DNA from: Penium margaritaceum
Taxonomy: Eukaryota > Streptophyta > Zygnematophyceae > Desmidiales > Peniaceae
Length of the DNA: 64,000 bases
Direction of reading: 5' to 3'
NCBI GenBank assembly: GCA_023375785.1
Contig: SZWC01009501.1
Span: 1 to 64,000 of the forward strand
Shown: positions 1 through 10,460 of the stretch, piece after piece
Layout: each line of letters begins with the position of its first letter
Position numbering within the stretch: position 1 is the stretch's first letter
Translations under genes and position numbers: made by a program
The notes under the pieces: model-generated
Seen by the model: the letters and a program-made list of their open reading frames with translations, nothing else
What the model was told of the DNA's origin: nothing
Database searches by the model: none

Positions 1-145
<145 letters not shown>

Positions 146-1549
146 TATCGCAATCTCTATCTCAATTAAAAAACCTAGAAGATACATGAAAGTTAAAATG
201 AATGATTGCACATTCTTCAGGATCTTGTTAGCTGATGTCGGGTTGTTTTTAGAGGAGACAGAACTCAACTTACTTAACAACCTACACCTACATATACATT
301 TTTGTAGCTGTTTGCTTACTACTGTCCCCGCTGTTTTCTAGCGAGCCAACCTAATCACAGACTGTTCTGAACTTGAAGTTGGCCCACACACGTCAGTGAC
401 GGTCGGCAAGATTATCGGACGTCGCTGGTTCTCGTCGGCGGTTCTCGTCCACCTTAAGTCCTTAGGACCCCCCCTACTGCGAGGCAAAGTGTATATGGGC
501 CAGTGCGCTTGATTTACGAAGAAAAGTGCACTTATCATACACTGAGTGCGTGATTCTTTGCATACAATGTTTCTGTCATTTGGGATCTTTTCTTCATGCG
601 TTTGTGTAGGTTCCAACGATTAAAGGAACATACCATTAATGACGGTCAGCATGCGGTAAACCAAGAACGTCAAGGACTGCAACTGTTCCTCGCAATCCTT
701 GACTGTCACTTTCAATGAATTCCTGTTTTGATTAGTCTTCAAGCTTGAAGCCAACATTAACTTTGACGACCGCAACAGCCACAATTCCGGCTCGACATCT
801 TAACGCAGTAATCGAGTGACGATGGATATCTGCCGATGGTACAACCTTGACGTCAATAAGAGGATTCTTTTTCAAAAAGTTATTGATTTCATTAGATCAA
901 AACAACAATCGGATGAAATTCATCAATTTTTGTTGTTTTTCACAAGGCTGAGAGAAGCGAAAGTGTCTACTTGTCAATGCAATGGTAGAATAAATGTTTT
1001 TTCTGGCGTCGGCCAATAATTGACAACTGAACCTGGGTCACCCTAAGGGCATTGAGTGTAAATGAATGAAACCCATTAAGGGTAGTCTGTTGTGGGTTCC
1101 AAGGATACTGTTCCATAATCAACTGTTTTCAGTGCTGGATAGCCCCGTGACCACCATCTCCATTTGGAGCAAGAAACTGTCTAGATCTCTGAAATAGAGG
1201 GATGGGTTCCGACATTTCAGGGCGTGCGGTTGGTCGAATGTCGGAATAGTTTTTACAACTTTATCTCGATTCCTATGGTACCATTAGTATGCTTGCCATT
1301 ACCGATGTTCGCCATAACTTCGCTCAAAAATGATGAGGAACAGACCCCTATTCCATTGCTCCTCCATCTCGAACTGTGATGTGGCCGTCAACAGCTCTAG
1401 ACCCTCACAAGGCAGGCCGAGTTTCAAACTTCACAACTCACAGGTTTGTTTATCCTTTAAGGCTCTCATCAGTCACAAATGTCTAGGGTTTGTTTTTGTA
1501 AAGGGTGACATTTCACCGATACGTACTTTCACCGTGGTTGATATCAGTC
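146..1549. other. no recognisable gene
   Basis: Mixed-composition sequence with only short open frames, the best being 67-78 codons at 816-1019 and 1330-1566. None shows a domain or motif I recognise. The only structure seen is the inverted repeat relative at 470-560, listed separately. Confidence 0.5.
470..560 (-). repeat. inverted relative of the 152-bp repeat
   Basis: Read on the minus strand, this stretch carries the same order of short motifs as the tandem repeat at 2207-2600: a CACTCAGTGTA-like block, a GTGCAC block, then AAGCGCACT followed by CATATACACT. The match is imperfect but runs over about 60 bases. It lies in the opposite orientation to the array at 2.2 kb. Confidence 0.45.
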
Positions 1550-1635
1550 TCATACTGAGTGCGTGACAAGTACACTTCCACGCTCATTTCGAGTGCACTC
1601 ACCACATACACTACCCCCGTACATTGGGGGGTCTC
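1550..1635 (+). repeat. isolated relative of the 152-bp repeat
   Basis: The block ACTCACCACATACACT at about 1597 is shared exactly with the array unit at about 2326, and both are preceded by a GAGTGCG/GTGCAC-type motif. It looks like a detached, diverged member of the same repeat family. Confidence 0.5.
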
Positions 1636-2206
1636 TCTAGACCATCTTGCAAGTACTGGAGCGATGATACATGTGAACCATTTAGGTAAACAATCATCCG
1701 GGAATAGTCGGCTTTCAAGTATGACATGGACAGGTGCACCAAACGACCATCCAATGATGATTCCAAATTCAATCGAACAAGCGGATGATCCAGATACCGA
1801 GGGCGTGAAAGGTGTTCGTAGGACATCAATTTCATTCTATGAGGATATACCCAAGGAAAACCAATAAGGAACTTTTTACGTCATCAAGATAGCTACATGT
1901 TATTGCCTAAATTAACCGAAGAAAAGAACACTCTAGCTGCAACAGACATTTTTTTCTGCTGATAAAAGAATGTTCTCCCTTCAAACACAGAATGTTTGGA
2001 ACAAAAAATTGAAAACTTTATAACAAAAGTTTGTGTCCAAAGTAGGAAAATACCATAAGTTAACTTTTCTCTATGTTTTTTTATGAATGGTACGAGGACA
2101 ATTATATAAAATGTAGTACTTAAAAATGGACTTTTCATGTCATTAATATGGATCCCCAAAAACCGAAAACAATGTCTCATGTATTACACTTGCTCCATAT
2201 ACTAAA
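1636..2206. other. no recognisable gene
   Basis: Becomes AT-rich after about 1880. It has short open frames on both strands with no recognisable protein signature. I see nothing that supports a gene. Confidence 0.5.
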
Positions 2207-2610
2207 GTCCTTCCTCGTGAGAGAATTGTTTGTACAAGACAAAAGTCAAGGTTTGCAAGGACACTTAACACAAAGTAGTGCACTGAGTGCGCTATTGGTG
2301 TGTTTTTGTATGAATACCAAGCGCACTCACCACATACACTAGGTCCACGCACTGAGAGCCTTCCTGAGAAGAGAATTGTTTTAACATATAGGAAAAAAAG
2401 GAGGATTTGCTTTGACATACGAGATAAATGAGCGCACTAAGTGCACTCTCAGTGTACGTTTGTATGGTGCCTGAGCGCATTTGATACATGCCCTAACCCC
2501 ACGCACCGGAGTCCTTCCTAAGAAGAGAATTTTCAATCCATATAGGAAAAAAGTACACTCTTCTCGTACACTATGGAAAGAGTGTAAGGCTTGGTGTAAG
2601 CTACTCCCTT
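2207..2610 (+). repeat. degenerate tandem repeat, period about 152 bp
   Basis: The anchor (A/G)(G/A)(G/C)CCTTCCT followed by GAGAATTGTTT/GAGAATTTTC recurs at about 2207, 2358 and 2511, giving spacings of 151 and 153 bases. Within each unit lie GTGCAC/GCGCACT blocks and TATAGGAAAAAA. Units are well diverged, so the array is old. The many overlapping short minus-strand open frames here are by-products of the repetition. Confidence 0.7.
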
Positions 2611-2649
2611 GCAAGAGAGAACACTCAAGGTACACACTAGAAAACTAGT

Positions 2650-3780
2650 GTGTGAGAAGGCCTCCATTAACCATATCTCGACCTGCAATAGGCTCATGAA
2701 GCTTTGGATGGCAGAAGTGTATGTGTGGCAGAGGCAGCAATTGGAGCAAATGTGTTTGCTTGGAGGATAGCAAGAAAGTAACATGTACATGCATTACAAC
2801 AGCCGTAGCTGGTAAGGGTACAAACAAGGACATGGAATGCAATCTGTCAAAGCACAAAACGTGAAGTACAGGACGTCCCGGAAATTGCAACCAACATAAT
2901 GTTGATGCCACAAGAAAAAACAAATCGTATGCCCTACTCATGGAGAGCAGAAAAAAACCAGCAACCTGACCTCAAGCGCAGGTATAAAGAGAACACTGGG
3001 AAAGAAAACATTACCTATAGGAGTAACAAAGCTCACGATACCAAAGCTCTGAACAAGCAACATCTGGCCAGATCCACAATGAAGAAGACGGACGTCACCA
3101 ATTCTCCCGAATGAGAAAACGCAGTGCACGATGATGTCATGTGATGATTAGATCCAGATTTGATCAACCAAAAGCTGCTCCACACATGAGATGGAGAACT
3201 CACATGTCACTAAGTGATGTTGCCGAAAAAAGTGGCAGAGCTCTCTGCCTGTCCAGAACTCATAGCAAGGAGATGTGGTAACATAAAGGACTATTGGTGC
3301 CTAATGTAGTTATCAGGAGACATAGCTCCACCATGCGATTCAACCCAATGGGCTCCACCCAACAAGCAATGGTGATCCCTAGACCCAACATCCGACCTCA
3401 CACAAAGAGGGACATCTTGAGGTTGAGGCTAGAGAGGGAAAGCTGAGACTGGAGCAGATACACCCCCCAACCATTACACGGCCTAATGGACCCATCGAAC
3501 TGCTTCATGATGAAAGAAGTGGGTCCAGAAAACAAAAGAAACAGGAAAGGAAGGTGTCGGCTTCAGCCATGGTGGAGGGGTGTAGGATGGAGAAGGTAGC
3601 CAGTAGATGGTTGGGTAGGATAGCGGTGGCACCCAATGCCATGTCGGGTGCAGAACAACGGCAACCTGTGAGGTCAGCAGCAAAGTCCAACCATGAACTT
3701 GCACAAAGGACATTACGGAAGTATCCCACAGCACGGGACCTAACTCCCACATGTGTGAGTCTCAACCCCATTCAGTAAGC
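2650..3780 (-). mobile_element. Ty1/copia fossil fragment (gag tail and protease region)
   Basis: Read on the minus strand, a proline-rich stretch (about 3500-3770) resembles the tail of gag in the other copia copies here. It is followed by protease-type sequence at about 2800-3130. The peptide GSGQMLLVQSFGIVSF matches the protease part of the copy at 62.7 kb (GSGQMLPVQGVGVVCF), and the next block, FIPALEV, corresponds to YKPTLEL there. Neither LTRs nor pol enzyme domains were recognised. The fragment is broken in many places and looks old. The GCT-rich tract to its right could be its leader region. Confidence 0.65.
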
Positions 3781-4190
3781 AAGGTCTCCGAAGGCACTGA
3801 GATAGAACTCTGTCTGCTTGGATCTTGTAAAAGGGATTAGGAGGTCAAAAGCAAAAACCTAGGAATGGTCCATCAAAGCACTGAGACAGAACCCCAATTC
3901 TTTGGTCTGGAACAACAATAGAGATTGTGTAATGAAGACTAGTGAGAAGAATGAAGAAAAATGATGACAGCTGAAAAATCCAAAGAAAGTCAAAGGTAAA
4001 GGTCCAATTGATGATCAATCTACCATGGGAAAGGTCCCCGAGAACTGGATCCATGGTTTACTTGGAATTCTAAGTCTGAACTTTTGTTTTCTTTCTTCAT
4101 CTTCCTCGGGTCGGGAACGAACCTGGCTTCTGTTGTTGACCGACTGGTAGTCTGTTGACGTGCTAATCATTTGATGACGAGGCCATCGAC
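3781..4190. other. no recognisable gene
   Basis: Unique-looking sequence between the copia fragment and the GCT-rich tract. No open frame above 70 codons makes sense and no motif was recognised. Confidence 0.45.
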
Positions 4191-4199
4191 CAATTAACC

Positions 4200-4850
4200 A
4201 GTCGTCGGGCCCATTGGTTGATAGGTTTCCCTGCTATTGGACTGGGGTTTCTCCCGCGGATGCCGCTGCTTCAGGCTTTGCTGCTGCCACCTTTGCTTGC
4301 TGGCGCAGGTTCTGCTTTTTGTTACTGCTACTGTTGCAGCTTCAGGCTAAATGCACCGCTAAGTATAGCTGTTGTTGTTGTTGCTATGCACAGCTCCTCC
4401 GCCTAATTTGATTGTGTTCTGTTTCTGTGGGTGCTTCTGCTGCTACTACTGCTGCTGCTGCTGACGCTGAAACATTGTTGACAGATATGCTGCTGCTACG
4501 GTTGCGTCAGCTGCTGCTGCTATTGTCTGCCGATGAGAAATAAGAGTGCACTAGCTGCTATTGTTATGACTAATGAATTTACTTGATTGATCTTCTGTGG
4601 CCAAGGATCGCAGCTGGAACTGTGAAGGCCAAGTGTGGCTACTCTTGCTGCCACTACATACGGGAGTAGCTGATGTTGTTCTTGAGGCCGGATGCATCTG
4701 CTACTTCTGTATTGACCAAAAGCAGCTGCATCTGCTATTGGGGCTGTCCAATACAACTGCTGTGGCTGCGGCAGCTGCTGCTTTTTCCATGGGTGGAGCA
4801 GCGATGGCTGATGCATCCAAGTGCATATGCCTCTGAAATTCATGTATGAC
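4200..4850. repeat. GCT/AGC-rich low-complexity tract
   Basis: Dense GCT/GCTGCT/TGCTAC triplets with interruptions. All frames give Ala, Leu, Cys, Ser or Gln runs. The same composition marks the region between primer site and gag of the copia elements at 28-30, 48-50 and 59-60 kb, so this may be the leader remnant of the minus-strand copia fragment at 2.65-3.78 kb. Confidence 0.6.
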
Positions 4851-5369
4851 CAATCACCTCACCCCTGAAACGGTGTATTGCGAAGTGTATTGGGAAATGA
4901 ACATATTAGTGAATATGAACTTCTAACAACTATTAGAACAAAGCACACATGTTCCATGATAACTAGAACCTTACGTAAGGAATGAATATCTGGGCCCAAG
5001 AGACATGAATTGATGTTGATGTTTTTTGAAAAATGTTAACACGTAGGAATACACTTTTTGATACACCAATTGTCCGGTGTATGAATTCAGGGTGATTAAC
5101 CATAACTCCTGAAAATGGTGCCGAGTGTAACCACTGCTGCTGTGGTGGCCAACAAGATAGACGTAAATCAACATCACAGCAAAGAGGGCAGCTGTGATGA
5201 AGGCACCTGCCAAGTGAAGAACAAGCAAGGATAACACCACCAAGAAAATGGCCCCCGGGAGCTGGTCACCGAGAAAACTCTGGACATGCCAGCTGTCAAA
5301 GTAGCAGTTGAACGTCACAGCATTCCAACGAGTGAGTGACAACAAGTCCAAAGGTCAGTGTGACTGACA
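4851..5369. other. no recognisable gene
   Basis: A 126-codon minus-strand frame (4971-5351) has hydrophobic stretches that could be membrane-like, but no family resemblance was seen. It has no support beyond being open. Confidence 0.4.
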
Positions 5370-5870
5370 TAAAAACATGGGAGATTCTATAGCAGCAAGG
5401 GTCTGGCTGGGGATACAAGCATGGTTTCTGAAGCAACGAGTTTGCAGAGAGAAGTGGAAGATAACAGTCACAAAACTTAACCAGCTGCCGTGGGTGCCAG
5501 GCAGGCTCCATGCCACAAGAGGTCAGTTTTCCGTAATCCAACTGAAAATCATTGTTCCGGCCGTATCTTGGCACAACCACATTCAAACAAGCCGGACGTA
5601 AGGAGTGGACACACACACCCTATTCTGGCATCAGTCAGTGGGCAGAAAATGCAAAGACATGAGAATCTGCCCCAGGGTCAGTTCACAGGGAAAATCCTAG
5701 AAAAGTAAAGACAGGTCCCAACAAGGCTCCAGCACGTCTCTACACTTGCCCTGAAGCTGATGGGTGGACGACCAAGTGATGGCAACCCGATGCCAGATGG
5801 GTCCACATGAGGGATCTGCAAAAGCATGGACACAGCCCAGATGGGAACGGCTCACATCTCAATACGTGTA
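5370..5870 (+). repeat. dispersed repeat, copy 1
   Basis: Shares ordered, diverged blocks with 31000-31560. Both have AAA(A)TCATTGTT(C/T)(C/T)GGCCGTA, then a block with ACAAGCCGGACG / CGTCTGAACCTAGACG, and later GAGGGATCTGCAAAAGCATGGACAC / CAGGGATCTGCACGAGTATGGACAC. Family unknown; it could be an LTR or a non-autonomous element. Confidence 0.5.
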
Positions 5871-5919
5871 TCATAGCTGAGGAAAGTTCTTAATCGTGCA
5901 TGTGCTTCTTTTTTGTCGG

Positions 5920-7210
5920 ATCGTTTTTTTGGAAAACTGAGCAGCATGTACAGTTGCCGGAACCTTTTGAACTTCTGCCTAGGAACTGGTAGGTATTCTG
6001 GTGATGTCTTTTGCTAGCCTAGCAGGTGCATTGCGTGGATGCATGCATGCCTAGCTTAGAGGGGAGTAGGTATTCCTCTTCATGTCTCATTCTGTTTCCC
6101 TAAGTCTTATGTTTTGAAGCACTTCTTTGGCGTCTCTTCATCTTTCCTGGCACCGCCTGTCATGTTGTGTTCCTTTCAGCATATCCTCTCAAATAGAAAA
6201 TTGCTCAAAGGTTTTTCTCATTCTCTCAATGAGGAGGGGGAGGGGTTGTTTTGGTATACTCAGTGACCTGTGGACTTGACACCATGCACTTGCAAGAACT
6301 CTGCCAAGCCCAGCTTCACCTTGCATGTTACCACGCTTCCTTGGTCATTTCAAATTGTATTCACCATTACACCTCAACATCTTGCCTAGTACCATCTTTT
6401 TTTCATGCAACGTACCCACTCACACATAATGTGGCTGAGAGATTCATCTCATTCCCTCAATGGAGTCATGCTTCCGGATTTTCCAGTTGTAGCTGCTCCC
6501 ACTTTAAGCTGTGGGATATGGCTCAATACTAAGGGTGGCAGAGATCTCACCTCACGCTTGACACACAACTGGGTATCGCTTCACCACATGAGCCTTCTCC
6601 TCATTCCTGACAAGCCTGGATCCCATACTTCCTAAGTGTGAAGCAGGAGCTTGGATCCATGGTGCCACTTGCTCCTGTTGCTATTGTGTCTGTTATGGTG
6701 ATCTCTCCAGTTCTCCACTCAGTTGCAGGTACTCTATGGTGGTCCACAACTACCTTGACAAGTTCAGCCTCACCTTGCACGCTCTCATATGCTCACAGAA
6801 ATTTTCTCGGTGGCCAGCTCCCAGGCCATTTTCTTGCTAACTGTGTACTTCCATTTTGTGAGCTTAACAATGTAGAGGTATTCCTTGTGCATCTACTGCT
6901 TCTTTTTTATTCTTCATTCAGACAATTGAGCAGCTTGCACCGTTGCTGGGACCATGCTGGGATTTTTCTCAGAGCAGACTTGGTATTTTCCACTAGCCTT
7001 GCTGATTTTTTGCATCGTGCCTGCCTTGGAAAGGAGGAGTAGGTATCCTTCTCTCTCGCTCATTCTGAAAAATAGATCTCACTGTTTCAAGCGTCTCTTT
7101 TCCATCTCTACACCGCTTCAAGCACCTTCTGTCATGTTGTGTTTCTCACAGCGTACCCTCTCATGTAGTATGCGCCAAGGAAATTTCTCATTCCCTCATG
7201 GCATGAAAAC
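5920..7210 (+). repeat. degenerate repeat, three related blocks
   Basis: The blocks at about 5935-6240 and 6915-7200 share, in order, TGAGCAGC(A/T)TG, GGAGTAGGTAT, CATGTTGTGTT, a CAGC(A/G)TA(T/C)CCTCTCA motif and TTTCTCATTC(T/C)CTCA. A shorter third relative sits at about 6405-6465 (CGTACCCACTCA ... CATTCCCTCAATGG). No credible protein is encoded; the frame at 6638-7042 lies inside the repeat. Confidence 0.5.
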
Positions 7211-7429
7211 CGTAGAGAGTCGACACCTCTTCATTCCACAATTGAGCATGCAGAAGCAGCAATGGAAACTTCTGTGCTGGGCTCGAATGGGATCAATGGG
7301 GCGTTCAGGTCCTGGAAACATGGATGGTCTGAGCTGAGGGCTCACGTCAAAGTGGCAGAGTCTAGGAGGCCGCGTTCAGTGTCCAATAGTTTTTTGGCAG
7401 AGTCGGAGGCATACTTCACAGAAAGCTCC

Positions 7430-7840
7430 ATTCAACTGCCCCAGCTCCATTCAGCTGCTCCAGTAGTAGAGGAGGCTGCTGCCCACCACAGAAATAGCTG
7501 CATCCGGCCATCATGGCAGCAGCAGCACCGACAGCTACAAGCGCTGAGGCAGTACGCAGCAGGATGCAATAGCAGCATCACAGACGCAGCAGCAGCATGG
7601 ATTTTGTAGCAGAAGCAGCTGTAGTCAGAGTAACATCTGCGTTGCCACCAACAGTTGTGGTGCTAATGGCAGCCACTGCTGCATTGGGCCATCATGTTGG
7701 CTATCAGCTGTTGCAGCAGTAATGGGAGAAACAACACCATCATCAACACTATGGCAAAAATATAACAGTAGTAGTAGGAGCAGCAACAACATCAACAAAA
7801 GTGGTAGATTTTGCATAAGCAAATGAAATCAATGGGAGAG
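7430..7840. repeat. GCA/AGC-rich low-complexity tract
   Basis: Runs of GCAGCAGCA and AACAGTAGTAGTAG-like triplets. Composition matches the copia leader tracts elsewhere in the window. It lies 1.2 kb upstream of the plus-strand copia fragment at 9.04 kb and may be a remnant of its leader. Confidence 0.55.
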
Positions 7841-9039
7841 TAGCGGAAACAGAAGAAGATGCACGTCAGCGGCTGGTGGTTTGCACAGTAGCTATGGTAG
7901 CTGCCGCCGCCGGTGTCTTTCAACCATAGGAAGCTACCTCGCAGCTTCATGTGTTGCTCGGAAGTAACTCACAAGATCCCTTGGTTTACAGACTCGTTGG
8001 TCAATGAGCTCTTCAACCTATGATATTTTGTCGACAGATGAGCTCATCCAACAATGAGACCTTCTGCCCACAAAGATTGAGCTCACCCTCAAGAAAACTG
8101 AGAAAGAAAAAAAAACGAGTGAGTTTCGACATTCCTCCAACTCTGGCGTGAACTCAGAGGCCACCTTCTGCAACTATTCATTGTCACTTGAGTTTATTCT
8201 TAGTATTTCTTTTTTTTGTTTTTCTTGGTTTTCTCCCCTTTACTTCCATCCTGCATCATCCACGACCTGAAGAATTGGGGATTTCTCCCAATGTCTCAGG
8301 AGACCTTGGTTCGTGAGGATTGGTGCTCACATATGTTTAGGATAGATATGTCTCAGGTTTCCTCTAGATTCCTTCCATCTGTCACAAACTCTACCTTTCC
8401 TTTCAATAAATCCCCTTTAAGACCCTGGTACTCAGGGTTCTGCTCCAGTACCTTGGGATACCAAGGTTCTGTCCAGGTTGTGCCTCAAGCACGAAGAGAT
8501 GCTTTTGGTGACTTGTCGTCTATTTGGAAACATGCTATTGCATGTGATTCTACCACAAGATTCAGCATGGACACTACCCTACATGGCCCCATCATTCTAC
8601 GGACAACCTTTGGAGTGCAAAAAACCTCTTTTGCGGTTGCATGCATCGGCTACATATGCATTCTCTTCCTCCCCTCCGGTAGTCGCATCAGGTTTACACC
8701 AGTCACATGCAAGTCCTCTTTCAGACCTCTGTGATGCATCTTTTCCCCAATCACAAGACACTTCATCATCCACATCTTGACATCCCACGCATCCTCCCTC
8801 AGACCCACACACACGTTCTCCCTTGACGCTCCAGCCTTGTCAGCTTCAACCTATTGATACCACATGTGGCAAGAGACTGGTTGTTGAGTGTGGGAGACAC
8901 CAATATGAGTTGGATAAATCCCTTTTCAGAGCATTGTTAGACAGTCCGGTTGTTGATGACGCATGGATTGAGGAACAGCAGCATGTTATGTGTCTCCGAG
9001 TGTTGAGCCACTGCTAATGCTGTGCACCATCCTCAACTA
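7841..9039 (+). other. unresolved sequence, open frame of 172 codons not recognised
   Basis: An open frame of 172 codons begins with ATG at 8216. It starts with a hydrophobic stretch (MFFLVFSPLLPSC) and shows no domain I can name. It stands directly before copia protease-like sequence on the same strand, so it may be decayed gag of that element. I saw no zinc knuckle or gag block that would prove this. Confidence 0.3.
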
Positions 9040-10460
9040 GACTTTCTGGTGGAATTGTTGCATGCAATGTTTTGCCCCGCTCGTATGTCATGTGGCTTTT
9101 GGATCCTCGATTCAGAAGCCACTCATCACATGAAGTCGTTGCATCTCTTGCTCAGTTTGGACACACGAAACCTATCTTATGCTGATGTCTAGTCCAACTC
9201 AGCAATTGGCTACTCCCTGGTCGAAGACAAGTTATTTCATACTATCATGGCCACTGAGCCTGGTCATGCCATGTTTCACGCCTTTGTCGCCACTTTTCGT
9301 GAGGAGCTTGATGCTATCACAGAGCATGGAGTTTATGACAAGGAAGACCTTCCACTAGGTCAGAAAGCCATCACCGCCTGTTGGGTGCATTGCCACAAGT
9401 GTCAGCCCCACAGCATTGTTGAGCACTACAAGGCTCGGCTCATGGTCGATGGATTTTCCCAGATTGTCACGTGGAATTTGATACTATTCTTTCCCTTTTG
9501 GAGAAGTACACCACTTTCAAGGCACTCCTGAGCCAAGTGGCTTCACAAGACTAAAAGGTACATCGGATGGACTAAAAAAAGGTAACTTCCAAGGTTGGCT
9601 CAATGAGGAAGATTACTTGGCTCAACCACTTGGCTTCAACAATGGAACAGGTCACGTTTTGTACCTCCACAAGTCCTTGTATGGGTTAACGCGAGCTCTA
9701 CGCTTGAGCGAGGTTGATAATGTGGCAGTCCATTCGACTCCGCTCCCTTTATGAATGATCCGTCGGCACCACTTGTCACCATCTTGGTCTACAAAAAACA
9801 TCTCTTGACCGCCTCTCTGGATCCTCAGGTTGTCTAGGCTATGAAGGTTCTCCTTGAAAATACGTACAAGAAGAAGAATCCTGGTCGTGCCCCCGTCGTC
9901 ATAGGCATGGAGATTGAGTGTGCTTGTCCGTGACGAGTGCTGCACGTGCACCAGGCAGGGAGCTTTCACACCGTAGGGGAGATTTTTGTGGACCTTTTGG
10001 CTGTGAATCCGCATGCTTCATTGTCCATGTCTCCAGCAGGGCAAAGGCTCCTGAAACCAGCTCATCCCGCCTGGCTGGGAGAGCCCGTCGATGTAACCAC
10101 ATACCTGGGTCTCTAATGTTCCTTGGCACCACCATACGTTTTGATGTTGTATTTACGGTCAACCTCTTGACCCCGTTCTCCTAGTGTATGTGTTTCCTAC
10201 ATCTCAAAGTAACGTTGCGGGTCATTCACTACATCATGTCCACTGCCCGTTTATGCTTGTGGTTTTTTGCATAGCTCTCCGCTGTGGTTGACGGGTATGA
10301 AAAGAGTGACTGGGTCCAGGGCTGCGCATGGCTGATGGGGTACATTTTTCTCCTTCGTAGCACTACAATATCTTGGAAGAGCAAGATGCAAGGTTGTGTC
10401 ACATGCAGCTCAACTGAGGCTGATTGTGTCGTCTTGGGTGACGATACATCTTGATCCACG
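9040..10460 (+). mobile_element. Ty1/copia fossil, 3' part (protease, RT and RNase H remnants)
   Basis: Parts in order: a protease active-site-like block at about 9085 (GFWILDS followed by EATHHM), the pre-RT linker and start of reverse transcriptase at about 9247-9460 (ending EHYKARLMVDGFSQI), a later RT block at about 9840-9900 (VLLENTYKK, then VVIGMEIE), the RT/RNase H junction at 10020-10180 (PAGQRLL, GEPVDVTTY) and an RNase H block near 10380 (MQGCVTCSSTEADCVVLG). No recognisable integrase or LTR was found. It is broken in many places and is old. It abuts the leader of the next copia copy at about 10460. Confidence 0.75.

Noticed and set aside
4214-4836. Cys/Leu- and Ala-rich frames as small secreted proteins
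   Set aside because: All arise from the GCT triplet tract and are open in several frames at once.
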